A model generated the notes under the pieces. The model was not told the origin of the DNA. It ran no database searches and saw only the letters and a list, made by a program, of their open reading frames with translations. DNA of 64,000 nucleotides, from assembly GCF_040869045.1 (NCBI RefSeq), contig NC_090321.1, forward strand, positions 179,647,596 through 179,711,595. Direction: 5' to 3'. This document shows, piece after piece, positions 1 through 12,332 of this stretch. Source of the DNA: Eurosta solidaginis. Its lineage: Eukaryota > Arthropoda > Insecta > Diptera > Tephritidae. Every line of letters starts with the position of its first letter. The first letter of the stretch is position 1. A program made the translations under genes and the position numbers.

Positions 1-681
1 GATTTCAGTTATGCTTGGGCAGTTTTTGTGCTTTTTCATATGCATTTCACGCAAATCTTGCACACAATTTCAATTGGACTGACGGTAACGCTTGCGATAT
101 GGCGTTATGTAGCCATAAGGTATGTGTAAATTGTGTTATTAAATAACAACATAAGTATAAAGTCAAAGCACAAAGATGTTATGAGCCATTTTTATTCATA
201 CATATGTACATTCATACACGCATTTATGCACATTCATATTTATTGTAAAAAAGTTATATATGTGAATTTATATGTCAATATGATGTTGTTATGCATGTAT
301 ACAAATAAATAAAAATGCATGGCTTTTGGAGAGAGATTTGTATTAAAGGTGTTGGGGCGATATATGTATATACTGAGCTATGCATAGCACATAGTCGCTG
401 CGCTCACAAAAACAGTTATGTGTTTTTCAGTAACTTTTCAAGAGATCAAAACAACTCATTTCTGGTGTCCATTTGCAAAATTTTGCAAATGTCGTATTTT
501 TTAAATATATTATGGAAAGTACGTTATTGATGTGTGAAGGAAAAAATCATGTTTTTTAACCCATTACGACGTGATAAATATTTGCGCCGTTTTATAGCAC
601 ATAGCTGCTTTCAAACATGATTCAAATTTGCTTTTGGTGGTAGGGAAATGCATGCATTTTCTGCCGTTATTCCTCATAATG
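1..681. other. AT-rich non-coding stretch
   Basis: No gene, RNA or mobile-element terminus is recognisable here. The short open frames (about 70 codons) have no recognisable motif and lie in AT-rich sequence, so I treat them as chance. Confidence 0.6.
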
Positions 682-2136
682 CTTCATCAATCAGATGTCT
701 GTTGGGATGCCCAGGTTTCTGGGTATTCAACAGAAACTGTTTGTTTAGCATTTCATTTCTCTCCCTAATGGGGAGTACTCTAGCCTCATTGTGTACGTGG
801 TGTTCTGGGGATATAAGAAAACCGCCCGTAGCGGTTCTGAGGGCAGTATTTTGGCAGGCCTGTATTTTCTTCCAGTGAGTAACCTTTAGGCTTGGCGAAC
901 ATATCGGAAACGCGTAGCCCAAGTGCTGCCGGAAAGAGATTTGAGGATTTTATTTTTACGGCTCTGGATTTTCGGTAAAATTGTGGTTGCATGCTCTCCA
1001 AAATGTAGGTCCTGAACGAACGTCACACCCAAGATTTTAGGGTGTAAGGCAGTCGCCATTTCCGCTCTCGCGATCTATTCCGTGGACGTTATGTCCAGAG
1101 CAGATGTTGCTGTGTGTTTGGTATCTTGGATCGCTGCAATGCGGATGTTATGCCGCTTCATTAAATCAACTATCTCTGTGATCTTCCCAGTTAACCCATT
1201 ACAGTTTAACTGCAGAATTCTGAAGTGCCACGGGGGAGACGTCATAACTCTGCGGGTAAGTGATAGGTGACTACGTCTGAGTTGAAGGAGGCCAGAACGC
1301 AATTGCTGTTGTGGCCCTGGTACTGTATGTTCCTGGGTAAGCATTTGGGTACCCGGTGTAGTTGGGGTTGCGGCCTGGCAGCATGGCGCGATGAAACCCT
1401 TCGGGGGTTGCTGTCGCTGAGACCAGAACATCTAGGAAAGTGACACCGTCCAGGGCTGGAGCCGCATTGGCCAGGTATATCAAACATATATACTATGTGC
1501 TGGCAAATGGTGGTAGGGTCTAAGAGTCTGTTTCCTGACCCACTCGAATCCTAGTATCGGGCAGAGGGTGAGAAGAAAACGGGGCGGTGGCTGATGCTCG
1601 GCATTGCTGCCGACTCTACTACGGAGATTGTAGTTATGAGTAGGAGCGGCCGTATGAGCTGGTAGCTGCGTGGGGCGCGAGCAATAGTGGGTACTTGTTG
1701 TGGCTTGCTGAGCAGTGGGGCTGCTAGAAGGTAGTGGGGGCGCTAAGGCGCAGACTACGGGACGCCCTTGGGCTTGAACAGCAAGGAGTCACAAAAGGTT
1801 TATAAAAGATACGAGCACGTCGGGTTTTGGGGTCTAGCCCTATCCTGTCCGATGCAACCATCCCTTGCACGGCACACACTGACAAGAGTGACCGTCCTAA
1901 AAAGATTATTTTCCGGCAAACACAGTAAAACCATTTCTCTGGACAGGGGTCAGGTACAGGTCCCCGATTGGGTTCGATACCCTCCATGAGCAGGAGAATA
2001 TGGCGCAGTGTCGCTGCAAGGATCTGCTGGAAGGGTGAAAATTTGTGGGAGGGACGCAACAAATTAAATGGGGTTACACTGAAATGACAGCCCTTGGTCG
2101 GGAAAAATCCTGAGTAGAACCCGCTGCCTTGGGAAG
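682..2136 (-). pseudogene. Internally deleted LOA/Jockey-like LINE copy
   Basis: This is a decayed minus-strand relative of the LINE at 5053-9008. The 5' end (near 2136) shares the same start, including the CCTTGGGAAGC motif, and the cysteine-rich ORF1 segment follows at about 1724-2070. The endonuclease N-terminus (LQLNCNGLTGKI, AAIQDTKHT) lies at 1075-1431. Near 1047 the sequence jumps from endonuclease to the post-RT region (682-1040), so roughly 2 kb of endonuclease and RT is missing compared with the sibling copy. Frames are broken by indels. It cannot encode an active enzyme. Confidence 0.8.
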
Positions 2137-2234
2137 CAAGATGGATTGTAATTATTATACTTTTCATGAAAATGAAATGGTATATTAATTTCGTCACGAA
2201 ACCCAAAATTGTAAGTCCTTAAAGGAAAATAGAT

Positions 2235-3352
2235 AGACCCACCATTAAGTATACCGAAATAATCAGGTTGAAGAGCTGAGTTGATTTAGCCATGTCCGTC
2301 TGTCCGTCTGTCTGTTTGTATGCAAACTAGTCCCTCAATTTTTGAGATATCTTGATAAAATTTGGTGAGCGGGTGTATTTGGGTGTCCGATTAGACATTT
2401 GTCGGAACCGGCCGGATCGGACCACTATAGCATACATATATCCTCCATACAACCGATTTTTCAGAAAAAGAGGATATTTGTAATACCTTACTCAATTTAA
2501 CAGTTTGAAGCTTCAAACTTCACCATATACTTTCGTATATTGCACATATTGTTGCCTGAAAAAATTGATGAGATCGGTCGTAATTTCTGCCCTATTTTAA
2601 GAGCTAGAGGCTTCAAATTTCAACGAATGCTTACAATATGTACATACATCCCCACAATATGTACATACATATATGAATAAATTTGTAGTAGGGATAATTA
2701 TTTATTATATTAATGCTTTATATTGTTATTAGTTTGTCCTGAAGACGATTACCGACGGTAATTCGAAATATATTGGCAGAACGAAAAACTTGTGTTTTGT
2801 TAGTTTTTGCAAGAAAAACATAGACCTCGAGCCAGCAAACTGGAAAGTATATAGTATATATATTTTTTTTTGCGATTTCGGCCCCATTTTAACAGCTAGA
2901 AGCTTCAAATTTCACCAAATGCTTACGTATATAGCATATATTGTTGTCTGAAAAAATCATAGAGATCGGTGGTACATATATTATATACCCCATATAAACT
3001 GTACTTTTTTGCCCCTTTTTTACGGCTAGAAGCTTCAAAATTCATAACATTTCATCAAATAGTTACGTTTACGTCATATATTGTTGAAATACGTGATTCG
3101 TAGTCATAGTTTTTACACGCAGACCACAAAAAACCTGAAACTTTGCATCCTCACACAAAGTACCTACCTATTTTTTATTTTATATTTATCTTAAAAATCG
3201 TTTAGGTATGTAGATCTGTTCACTAGATATTTCTTATCTTATACATCCGATTATTCGGAGATTACGAACGGGATAAGATTATTGTTCAGCCCCATTCATG
3301 AAAGGTATGAAGTCTTCGGCATAGCCGAAGACAGTCCCGTCCTTACTTGTTT
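2235..3352 (+). mobile_element. Helitron-like (DINE/HINE-type) non-autonomous element, subfamily A
   Basis: It opens with a diverged 5' segment, then a GTCY microsatellite at about 2287-2318 of the kind known from DINE-1/INE-1 and Helentron-associated elements. It ends with a near-perfect hairpin, a 9-bp stem with ATA loop (GTCTTCGGC at 3312-3320, GCCGAAGAC at 3324-3332), followed by CCTTACTTGTTTTT. The other Helitron-like copies in this window end in the same CCTTACTTGTTTT but carry a different hairpin. Several degenerate internal blocks built around GCTTCAAA and TTACGTATAT recur. A Penelope-like tail is nested at about 2640-2850. Confidence 0.6.
2640..2850 (+). mobile_element. Solo Penelope-like 3' tail with hammerhead-like core
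   Basis: This piece interrupts the Helitron-like element and resembles the flanks of the PLE at 59.4-61.1 kb (the block CTGAAGACGATTACCG and the closing CAGCAAACTGG/CTAGC-type end). It carries a hammerhead type core: CTGAAGA at 2739-2745, a stem II of CGATTACC paired with GGTAATTCG, then GAAA at 2765-2768. Hammerhead motifs in PLE terminal repeats are established knowledge; activity here is inference. Confidence 0.5.
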
Positions 3353-4928
3353 TTACATTGAAATCACAACATTTTCGCTAGCGATTAAAAAAAATTGTAA
3401 GCAAGTAAGTACATAACCGTTTTTCAGAGTACTTCTAGTAGTGCGAGCACATAGCTGTTTTCGATCACTTCTAAACCAAAAGAGATATAAAAAACGGTAT
3501 ATGCAGAAATGTGGGCTCTATATGGTGATAATAAAATATGCAATAAAAAAAAAATTTGAAAAAAAAAACACATAACCGCAAATAAACACCGTCTCTTTGA
3601 ACCACGCTTACCTTCTCATGGCCACTGCCCTGTTTTCCACCATTCTTACCCAATTCATCATGCTTCCAATTCATCATGCTTCACAGCTGGGTAAATAATA
3701 CTCGCCCACAACCGAACTTACACTCCCTTACCTATTTTACCAAACAATCTTCCAATTTCATTTTTGCATATATCTCATTACATATACCTAATTCTAAAGG
3801 TTATTATTTATTTATCCCAATATTACTCTTGCTTGATTTTTGCTGCATGTTTTATAGAACATTTTTCTTTATTCGGCTCCCCATGCCTTGAAATTTATTT
3901 TCTCTCTTTTGTTTGTATATATTTGTATGTATAAACAAACCATATTTGTCTAGTTTTAATGTGCAGATAACGCACACCGCCTTACCTCAGTTAGCTTTTG
4001 TAAATTTCTATTTATATCGATTCTCTACATTGAAGAAAGGTGCTCGAATAAAGTTTCCATCAAAAAGACTTCCAAAACTTGAGTCTTATCACTTAAAAAA
4101 AACGCACATATGTATATATTTTCTTCGTTGCTTAAGCAGACAGCAATATTTGCTTTTCTGTTTATTTTAAGCACATTTGAAGTTTGAAATGTTAGCATTT
4201 TTAGTTTGACTTCTTTTGAAAATAGCGTAGGAGAAAACCATCTAAAATCTTTTCTTCTGCTATGTTCGTATTTGTAATTCGTATGATTTGCTTAGCAATG
4301 CAGATCATCTCATGCTTATCCCAACTCTCATTGTCTACCCAAAAAAGTTTAAAGTTAAATCCATTAAATTTTAGACTTTTAACAAAAAATTTAAGGTTTT
4401 GAAGTGAAAAAAACAAAATTTTAGCTGTTCCAACGAAAAGAACACACTTTCGAACAAAAGTTATGCTTCGACTTTTCTCGAGACTTCTGCAAGTTACTTT
4501 AAGTACTTCTAATGAGCCAATGGGACTCGATAATTTGGATGCTTATAATTTTTTGAATAATTGGGAGGCACAATAAATTTACGTCGACACATGAGTGTAT
4601 GTTGTACGATATCTTAGTGCTTCCAAGTTTTTTGGAACAAATTACACAAAAAAGTGAAGATCTATGCTTGGCAAAGTGCAAACAACCAAATTTTTCACTT
4701 TTTCAAATTCTTAATTGTCATCAACTTTTTTATCAAAAAATCATCTGGCTCAATAATAAACAGTACAAACTAAACGAACATGCAATAGTTTCTAGTATTA
4801 TCCGTGGTACAAAAAAGTCAAATGTTTCGTGGATTTGCCCATACACATTATTATCCTAAATACAAAGTTCATAACCACACCAGAATTACATTTATCCTAT
4901 TTCAATATTTGTTTGCTTTGGGCGTCTG
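3353..4928. other. AT-rich non-coding stretch
   Basis: Several open frames of 60-86 codons occur on both strands but none shows domains, splice-site context or similarity to anything I recognise. No repeat structure was seen apart from poly-A/T runs. Confidence 0.5.
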
Positions 4929-4929
4929 C

Positions 4930-5052
4930 AAGTGAGGCTGTGGCACGTCATATCACATCACTTCTTAAAATCCTTTCAGACGACATAATTTTACATCATC
5001 ATTTCATTTAATATCATCACATCTTTTGATTTCGCAACACATCATTCAATAC
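4930..5052. repeat. Degenerate ATATCA-type repeat, left part
   Basis: Loose reiteration of CATATCACATCA / ATTTCATTTAATATCATCA words. The same composition resumes at 9009 on the other side of the LINE, so the two parts were probably one tract before the LINE inserted. Confidence 0.6.
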
Positions 5053-5069
5053 CTAACAGCCGCGACCGA

Positions 5070-5959
5070 TCACAAATTGTCATCAATATCCACTAACGGA
5101 AGTCCAAGGAAACTTGCTGTTTCAACAGGGGTGGACCATAAGGAAAGGTGTGTTAGAGGCGTTGGTTCCACATTACAATTAAAGAGATGGTTGGTGTCAT
5201 GTGGGGACACATTGCAAGCGGGGCATACATTTTGTATGTCGGGGTTGATTCTGGATAGGTAAGAGTTTAACCTGTTACAGTTTCCAGAACGGAGGTGAGC
5301 AAGAGTGACACGCGTTTCCCTGGGGAGTATGCGTTCCTCTTCCGCGAGTTTTGGATACTTTTCTTTGAGTACTGGATTCACCGGGCAATTCCCGGCATAA
5401 AGGTCCGACGCCTGTTTATGGAGTTCACCAAGGACCTGCTTGTGTTTTTTCGCTTCATACGGCTGGGTTCTCAGGTGCCGTATTTCCTCAAAATGCTTAC
5501 GGAGATGACTCCTTAAGCCCCTAGGCGGTGCTGGTTCATCAATCAGATGTCTGTTGGGATGCTCAGGTTTCTGGGTATTCAACAGGAACTGTTTGGTCAG
5601 CATCTCATTTCTGTCCCTGATGGGAAGTATTCTCGCCTCATTATGCAGATGGTCTTCTGGGGACATAAGAAGACAACCCGTGGCAATTCTGAGAGCAGTA
5701 TTTTGGCAGACCTGTAGCTTCTTCCAGTGGGTAGTTTTTAGGCTTGGCGACCATACGGGTGACGCGTAGCACGTAATCGGCTGGCTAATTGCTTTGTATG
5801 TAGGTACTGCCAGCGAGGAATTTGAGGATTTTGCGGAACAATTGCGGCTGCGTGCTCACCAAAATGTAGATCCTGATCGAACGTCACACCCAAGATTTTG
5901 GGCTGTAGGACAGGCGGTAGCGTAGTGCCATCGACGTGGAAGTTCAAAATGGTCGACAT
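5070..5959 (-). pseudogene. LINE ORF2 thumb and C-terminal CCHC-like domain
   Basis: The frame at 5959-5738 has the post-RT block (LQPKILGVTFDQDLHFGEHA). After another shift, 5666-5070 reads 198 codons to a natural stop, with RVTLAHLRSGNCNRLNSYL, a CCHC-like CPACNVSPHDTNHLFNC and the terminal LGLPLVDIDDNL. The C-terminal Cys/His motif is common in Jockey-group LINEs and is thought to bind nucleic acid. The stop is about 17 bp from the element's 3' end. Confidence 0.8.
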
Positions 5960-6374
5960 TTGGGACGTCCATGTTGTAAATAAGGTCGCGGAAGATTTAG
6001 TCGGTGATAATGCCAGGTTTCGCGAGGCGAAAAACTGGAGAGATCAGCGAGGTAGCCGTTTATTTTATTGCATAGCTCATCGATCTTTGGGCCTGGTCCT
6101 GTGGCCATTATTTTGCAGTCATCGGCGTAGGAAACGATTGTGACTCCTTCCGGTGGTGAAGGTAGCTTAGATATGTAGAAATTAAACAAGAGTGGGGATA
6201 GGACACCACCCTGTGGCACCACTTGTTTAATTCTCCTTGGTGTTGATGTTTCGTTTCTAAATTGCACCGATGCCTGCCGACCACCCAGATAAAATGCGGT
6301 CCAGCTTTTAAGACATGGGGGAAGGGTAGACCCTTCCAGGTCTTGCAGTAGCGAGCCATGGTTGACCGTATCAA
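5944..6374 (-). pseudogene. LINE reverse transcriptase catalytic core (YADD)
   Basis: Two overlapping minus frames (6374-6108 and 6267-5944) together carry the RT palm: VVPQGGVLSPLLFNFY (motif B) and IVSYADDCKIMATG (motif C with the catalytic YADD). The switch between frames marks an indel near 6260. Motif B with QGGVLSP is typical of the LOA/Jockey side of the LINE tree. Confidence 0.8.
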
Positions 6375-6461
6375 AAGCTTTTGATAGGTCTAGCGCTACG
6401 AGTACTGTTCTATGGTGGGGGTATTGATTTAAACCGCAATTTATCTGGATGCTAATGGCAT

Positions 6462-7109
6462 TTAGCGGGTAGTGCTATGAAGTTTTCTTAAGCCATGCTG
6501 ATGAGAGGCTAGCTGCAAATTTGCTTGGAAATAAGGGAGCAAAATGGCTTCAAACGTCTTTGCTACTGGCGATAGGAGAGATATCGGACGATACGACTCT
6601 CCTATGTTAGCTGGTTTCCCAGGCTTTAGTAGCGGGACCACCTTGGCCATTTTCCATTTCTCGGGTATAACAAAGGTGGAAAGAGACAGGTTGAAGACAT
6701 GCGCTAAATATTTGACACCCTCTTTCCCTAGGCTTTTAAGTATCGGCATGGCTATGCCGTTTGGGCCCACTGCTTTGGATGTTTTAGCGCGACCAATGGC
6801 GTCCTCAACCTCTTTAGCGGTGATGGTGATTGGTGACGCGCTGAATTTGTGTTTATGTGCGTGTCTATTGGCCCTCCGTCTATCTTTGTCGACCGTAGAA
6901 TGCATTATATATTGTCGGCAGAAAGCGCTCGCCCATTTTTTCGCATCCGACAGCACTTTGTCGCCAAAGGCGATGGAAACTTTGTCTTTGTGCTTAGTCG
7001 GATTCGATAGGGACTTTACGATGGACAAAAGTTTACCCACACCGGTAGAGAGGTTACAACCTCTTAGGTGCTCCTCCCATTTCGCCCGCTTGTGTTCGTC
7101 CACAAACAA
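6462..7109 (-). pseudogene. LINE reverse transcriptase, N-terminal half
   Basis: This 215-codon frame contains the early RT blocks of a Jockey/LOA-type element: KTSKAVGPNGIAMPILK (motif 1 region), VIPEKWKMAKVVPLLKPG and GESYRPISLLSPVAKTFEA (motif 2 region), then HQHGLRKLHSTT. The catalytic motif A Asp region follows in another frame near 6370-6440, so at least one indel splits the domain. The opposite strand is also open over 240 codons here; that is a shadow. Confidence 0.8.
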
Positions 7110-7347
7110 TCTGATGCGTTGGTTTATATCCCTTATTTGGGGTTCGCCTGGATCAAGCTGTCTTATAAGGTCACGTTCTCTCGCTAAGTTTGTGGCCTCC
7201 GCCGGGAAGTGGGGCCGGATATCGGGAATTCTCTCGGCGGGAATGAAACGTGCCGAGGCGGATTGAATGACCTTACGGAAGGCACGCTTCCCTTAGCGGG
7301 CATTAGTCGGGATAGGGAGGGCAGCAAAGAGGTTGTCTGTATAAGGT

Positions 7348-8277
7348 TTATATTCTTCCCACTTTCCTTTTTTGAAGTTTATGAAAGTGCGTTTTTCGGT
7401 GACGATGAAGTCGGCGGTACGCTCGAGCGAAATAAGTATAGGCAGGTGGTCTGATGCCAATGTTACCATCGGCTGCCAGTTGAAGCAGTTCTGCGCTCAC
7501 GATTGAGATATCTGGCGAAATGTGACAGCTTCCTACCATACGTGTGGGGGCGTCTCCGTTTATTGTGCAGAACGTCGTTTCTTCTATGTGATCCGCCAAC
7601 ATCTCACCCCTACTGTCAGCCCGCAAGTTTGAGTGCCATAGATCGTGGTGGGCATTGAAATCGCCTAAGATAATGCGATTGTTGCCAGTGAGTAAGGCTC
7701 TGATATTAGGGCGGTATCCACTGGGACAACAGGTGGCAGGAGGGATGTAGATGTTGATTATTTCTAAGTTTGCATCACCTGACCGGACAGATAGGCCTTG
7801 ACGTTCTAAGACATTGTCCCTGCGGTCGATGCCAGGATCAAATATATAACATTGCACAGAGTGGTGTATGATAAACGCGAGACCGCCTCCATTTCCGCTC
7901 TCGTGGTCTTTCCTGTGAACATTATACCCAGAGTAGGTATGCAATGCAGATCTTACTGTGAGTTTAGTCTCTTGAATCGCAGCAATGCGGATGTTGTGCC
8001 GCTTCATGAAATCGACTATATCCGTAATCTTCCCAGTTAGTCCATTACAGTTTAACTGCAGAATTCTGAAGTGCATAAGGGGAGACGCCGCCACTCTGGG
8101 GGTAAGTGACGGGTGACTACGCCTGGGTTGTGGAAGGCCAGGACGCAATTGCTGTTGTGGCCCTGGGACTGGGCATCCTTGGGCAAGCATTGGGGTACCC
8201 GGATGATTTGGGTTTGCGACCTGGCAACATGGCGCGATGAAACCCGTCGGGGGTTGCCGTAGCGGAGACCAGAACAT
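7348..8277 (-). pseudogene. LINE AP-endonuclease domain
   Basis: This 309-codon frame reads as an APE-type endonuclease, the enzyme that nicks target DNA for target-primed reverse transcription. Visible motifs in order: LQLNCNGLTGKI (residue ~70), AAIQETKLT (~100, catalytic Glu), GGGLAFIIHH (~130), INIYIPPAT (~175), ILGDFNAHHDLW (~200, metal/catalytic Asp-Asn) and HISPDISIVS (~253). The frame is lost near 7348 before the RT, so the protein is not continuous. Confidence 0.8.
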
Positions 8278-8984
8278 CTAGGAAAGTGGCAACACCAAAG
8301 GCAGGAACTGCATTGGGCGGATGTCGCAAACATATATATATTCTGTGCTGGCAAACGGTGCAAACGGAGGTAGGGACCAAGAGTCTGTTTCCCTGACCTG
8401 CACGATTGCTGCCGGAAAAGAGGGGGGGAGAAGACGGGGCAGGGGCTGATGCTCAGCATTGCTACCGACTCTACTACGAAGGTAGTAGTTATGAGTGGTA
8501 GCAGCTGTTTGAGTTGTTGGCGCCGTGGGGCGCGAGCAGCAGCGGGTACTTGTTGTGGCTTGCTGAGCAGCGTGGCTGCTGGAAGGTAGTGGGGGGGGGG
8601 GGGGGGACTACGAGGCGCCCTTGGGCGTGAACAGCAAGGAGCCACAAAAGATTTATAAAAGTTACATGGAAGTCGGGTTCTGGGATCAAGCGAACCACCT
8701 GTCCGATGCAACCATCCTTTACACGAGACACACTGAACAGAGTATGACCGTCCTAAAAAGATTCTTTTCCGGCAGATGCAGCAAAACCATTTCTCAGGAC
8801 CGGGGTCAGGAGACGGATCCGGATTGGATTCGATGCCTTCCCGGAGTAAGAGAATATGGAGCAGTCCTGCTGCAAGGAGCTGCTGGGAGGATGACAATTT
8901 GTGGGAGGGACGCAACAAATTAAATGGGGTTACACTGAAATGACAGTCCTTGGTCGGGAAAAATCCCGAGTCGCTCCGGTACAT
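8052..8984 (-). pseudogene. LINE ORF1-like segment with PHD-like cysteine motif
   Basis: The 310-codon frame begins near the LINE 5' end. Residues ~70-120 carry a zinc-finger-like pattern (CCICRKRIFLGRSYSVQC, then VSCKGWLH and a later CC pair), as in the PHD-type fingers of some insect LINE ORF1 proteins. A proline-rich stretch follows. The second half of this frame is out of phase with the endonuclease that overlaps it (8277-7348), so an indel probably lies near 8280. The role would be nucleic-acid binding in the RNP, by family knowledge. A homopolymer run of G at about 8590-8607 lies inside and is a likely source of frameshift or assembly error. Confidence 0.6.
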
Positions 8985-9008
8985 AGAACCGACTGCCTTG
9001 GGAAGCGA

Positions 9009-9765
9009 TTCAATATCATGTCATATCATTTGATTTCATTTCACATCTTTAGTGAATGAAAACTATAACAGTGTTACGAAAAAGACAAAAGTACAAATAC
9101 CTGGGAAGTAATGCTATTTTTCTTAAGAGCCTTATCAAAAAGAGCGCAAAGCGGATTAAGAAGTTGAGCAAACACCTGCAAAATCGTAACTAAGGGGTAA
9201 AACCCGGTTTTACGTACGTTGGTGCAATAATTTTCCTGTGACATAGTTGTGTATGCATTGAGTTAAAACCTTTTAACATTTTAAACGGTGTATCTGATCG
9301 TTGAGAAAATGTTTGATTGATATTTTAGAGTATTTTTCCAGGAACCACTAAATTTATTGATTTTCTACATTTCACGCCATTTATATACAACTAATTTGCA
9401 GGCCTGTGTGTGCGCAAAAGTCGGGCTTTTTCCCGTGACTTAAGATTTGGATGACGTACAAGAAAAATAGCGTTATTTCCCAAATATTTTTGGTGGCATT
9501 TGTTGAGAATTATCATTTCATCGCATCAATCGTTTGATTTCATATCACATTGATAGCATATCATCTGATATCATATCAGCTCATTTGGTATTATTTCATC
9601 ATCGGGTTTCACTTGATATCACATCATTCGATATCACATCATATCATTTCATATCATATGTTATAATTTGATATCATATCACTTCATTTGAAATTATATC
9701 ATGTCAGATGTTGCTAGTCATATCACAGCGCTTGATATCATATCACATCGCTGCTTAACTACCAC
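9009..9765. repeat. Degenerate ATATCA-type repeat, right part, with intervening AT-rich sequence
   Basis: 9009-9060 and 9515-9765 are made of irregular ~10-bp words such as ATATCATTTG and ATATCACATC. The middle (9060-9515) is ordinary AT-rich sequence with no gene. The repeat is the continuation of the tract left of the LINE. Confidence 0.6.
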
Positions 9766-10659
9766 ATTGTAACATTTATTTATACATTTATTTACATAAT
9801 ATCATATTTGTGGTCAATTCATATTCTATTATTTTATTTCATATCACTATTATTTCTCATTTATTTATATCGCATGAAGTAGTATCCAATAGTCTTATCT
9901 CAGTGTGATATTGATTATTTTATATAAGTGAAATCCTTGTGCCAAAGATTTTTCTCAATGAATATGGTTTTTCATTTGACAAAAGATTCCTCCTCTTCCA
10001 CGCTTTTTCCTAAAGCGAGATATATTTTTTATCCCTCTAGGTCCAATCAAATTTTGTACTCCTCATGTAAAATGATATTGAAATCAGAGCTTCCTCTAGT
10101 GGAAAATTTAAAAACGATATTATTTTCCAGTTGCACCTTACCTCAGTTGCACCTTAAAAGCGTTATTTGTGAACAATTTTTAAAGTTGAAAACATTAATT
10201 TATATCAGTTTATATGTACATATGTATGATTACATAATGTTTATGCTAAAATGACTTTTAAACTATACAAACATTTTTCGAACCCCTTTCAAATTATTAA
10301 TATTTCAAAATGTCACTTAGGGGTACACAATTTATTTAACATCAAATGTATGAAATTGTGTACTATTTATGCTTAGAAAAAAAGCAAAAATTTTAATATG
10401 ACTTTTCAAGATTGTGAAAACAAATGGCTCAAATGTAAAAAAATATTCGTGCAAAATCATTTTTTTGGCCCATAAAATAACCTACGACAACTCATCGTAC
10501 AACACTTAGTTATATTGACCAAATGAGGGCGATAGAATTTGGGTAGATATAATTGGGTAGGTGAGTATTGGAAGATTTCTTCTCCGAAATCGTTGACTGT
10601 GCACGAGCCAGGTATGACAGGAAAAGATTTTCTGATACTTGCAATGGAATCAAAATAAC
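9766..10659. other. AT-rich non-coding stretch
   Basis: One plus-strand open frame of 108 codons (9928-10254) has no recognisable domain, no signal peptide pattern and repeat-poor AT-rich composition. I see no support for a gene. Confidence 0.5.
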
Positions 10660-10667
10660 GTTAGGCC

Positions 10668-11036
10668 GACCCATGTATTGGTAACGGGATTCGAGGGGTT
10701 GTATAGCGCAACCCTCTCAAGGGGTTGCCAGCGCAATATATAGCTTCTCCAACCCAATTGTCAACCTCACCTACCCGCGGCGAATCCTGTTTCATTAAAA
10801 GACGAGGCTCTGGCGACCCCAAGCTCCTCATGGAACTAGGGGGTGGGGAGGGAGGGATGGTCTGAAGGTTCAATGTGGTCATATAAATCGTTCCCGAGAT
10901 GTTCGGGCTACTACCTTAATGGTGCTTTGTTACCGGAGCGTACCCGATCTATGTCCGGAAAAGGACCGTCGACATTGATAGCACTCCCCAAAGCCTTCGA
11001 GGAGTGTCTTTATCATTAATACAACAACAACAACAA
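10668..11036 (+). mobile_element. (CAA)n-tailed retroposon, copy 1
   Basis: A GC-richer block inside AT-rich DNA. It shares long near-identical blocks with 12333-12877, for example GAGGCTCTGGCGACCCC, GGGGGTGGGGAGGGAGGG and a closing ACAACAACAACAA tail. The tail and the variable 5' ends indicate retroposition of a LINE 3' end or a SINE. No RT motif remains. Orientation follows from the tail. Confidence 0.65.
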
Positions 11037-12332
11037 GATATATTGGATACAAGTTTCTTTTGTTATTGATATTATAGAAAATTTACAAAGTTCGCACATG
11101 GCGTGGGTTACTAGGACGTATTTCTGAATTTCACTTCTTCATTGGCAAGCTTTTCGGGTGCTGAGCTTTGAGCTCGAGTACACCTTCATTAATGCTGGTT
11201 TTAGGCTTTTCATAAAAAAAAAATGCATAAATTCGTTTCTATTTATTAACACACCAAAGAAGCATTCAGGCAGCCTACCCTGCAGAAGGCGGCGTTTCTT
11301 GGTTCATTAAACTCAGTGGGGGTTTCGTCTGCAATCATTTCTTTTAATTTCGTAATTTGTTGGATTTATTTGCATGTCATATTGTTGCATTGTGAATTTT
11401 TCGCATATTCGCATATGTTTTTACGTAAATTTACGTGTGTGCTCATGTATAAAGTTGCAAATCAATATCTTACCAGCGACTCAAAATTACTATGACATTT
11501 TTCATTTGCATATGAAGATTACTTTTTTTCAAGCTCCCAATTTCTTTTTATTCGCATTGATTGATATCTAGCACAATATGAAATGATCTGATTATGAACT
11601 GAATCTGATTAATCCAGTTATTATTGGGCATAATCATTTATTTTTTAATAAAAGAAAACAATCTTTAAGCAATATAAAGCTGGTGGTGGCTGTGGAAATA
11701 GCCGCAATTGCGAAAGATGGGCGTGGTGTAAGATTGAAAAAATTTAAGGTCCTTTGATGTTCACTGCAATATTAAAGTAAATGTAAGAGAACGCAACTGT
11801 ACTGTTTGAATTGTGGTTGTTGAGAAACAGTGTCTCAAAACCATAGTGTTGAGTTGATATTAGAGAATACATCAAATCAGAAGGCGAGCCAACCAAATAC
11901 TTATTTATGCACCTACGAGCGTTACTCAAATTAACATCTAAAAATCATGCTTGACGAACTCAACGCAAGTCCCAGTCAATGGCCCGACTGGAATATTTGA
12001 ATATGCTATTGGTTATTACTAGGTTAGACTAGGGTATGATGGGTGGGGGTTGTCCAATGAGCGAACGGCTCACTTGGATACCATTATGTTGGCCCGTTAT
12101 GTTACCGCATCCTCCAACCGTGAACCTGACTTCTATTTACTTACGTCCGGACAGGATAAGCAGCATATAAATTCCCCAGTCTATTCATCTCTTGTAAAAA
12201 AAAAATAAACAATCTACGTAGATAACGTTTTGACACAGGCTAAGGTTAAATTGGCCCTTCAGTAAGTACCTCACATAGGCTGAACGTTTATATATTGTTA
12301 ACTTCACAGTAGCTTTTCAAGAAAAATTTGAT
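11037..12332. other. Non-coding stretch
   Basis: No gene or repeat was identified. Short open frames at 11374-11571 (+) and 11744-11929 (-) have no recognisable content. Confidence 0.5.

Larger units (their letters stand above)
5053..9008 (-). mobile_element. LOA/Jockey-like non-LTR retrotransposon, nearly full length, decayed
   Basis: A minus-strand LINE with 5' end near 9008 and 3' end near 5053, flanked by ATTCAATA on both sides (about 5045-5052 and 9009-9016), an 8-bp target duplication. Order on the minus strand is: cysteine-rich ORF1 segment, AP endonuclease, reverse transcriptase, and C-terminal CCHC-like segment. The short 3' UTR has no poly-A. The RT core words VVPQGGVLSPLLFNFY and VSYADD are of the LOA/Jockey type. 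Several frameshifts separate the domains, so this copy looks dead. Confidence 0.85.

Noticed and set aside
6544..7266. 240-codon plus-strand frame
   Set aside because: It lies exactly antisense to the LINE endonuclease/RT and has no motif of its own.
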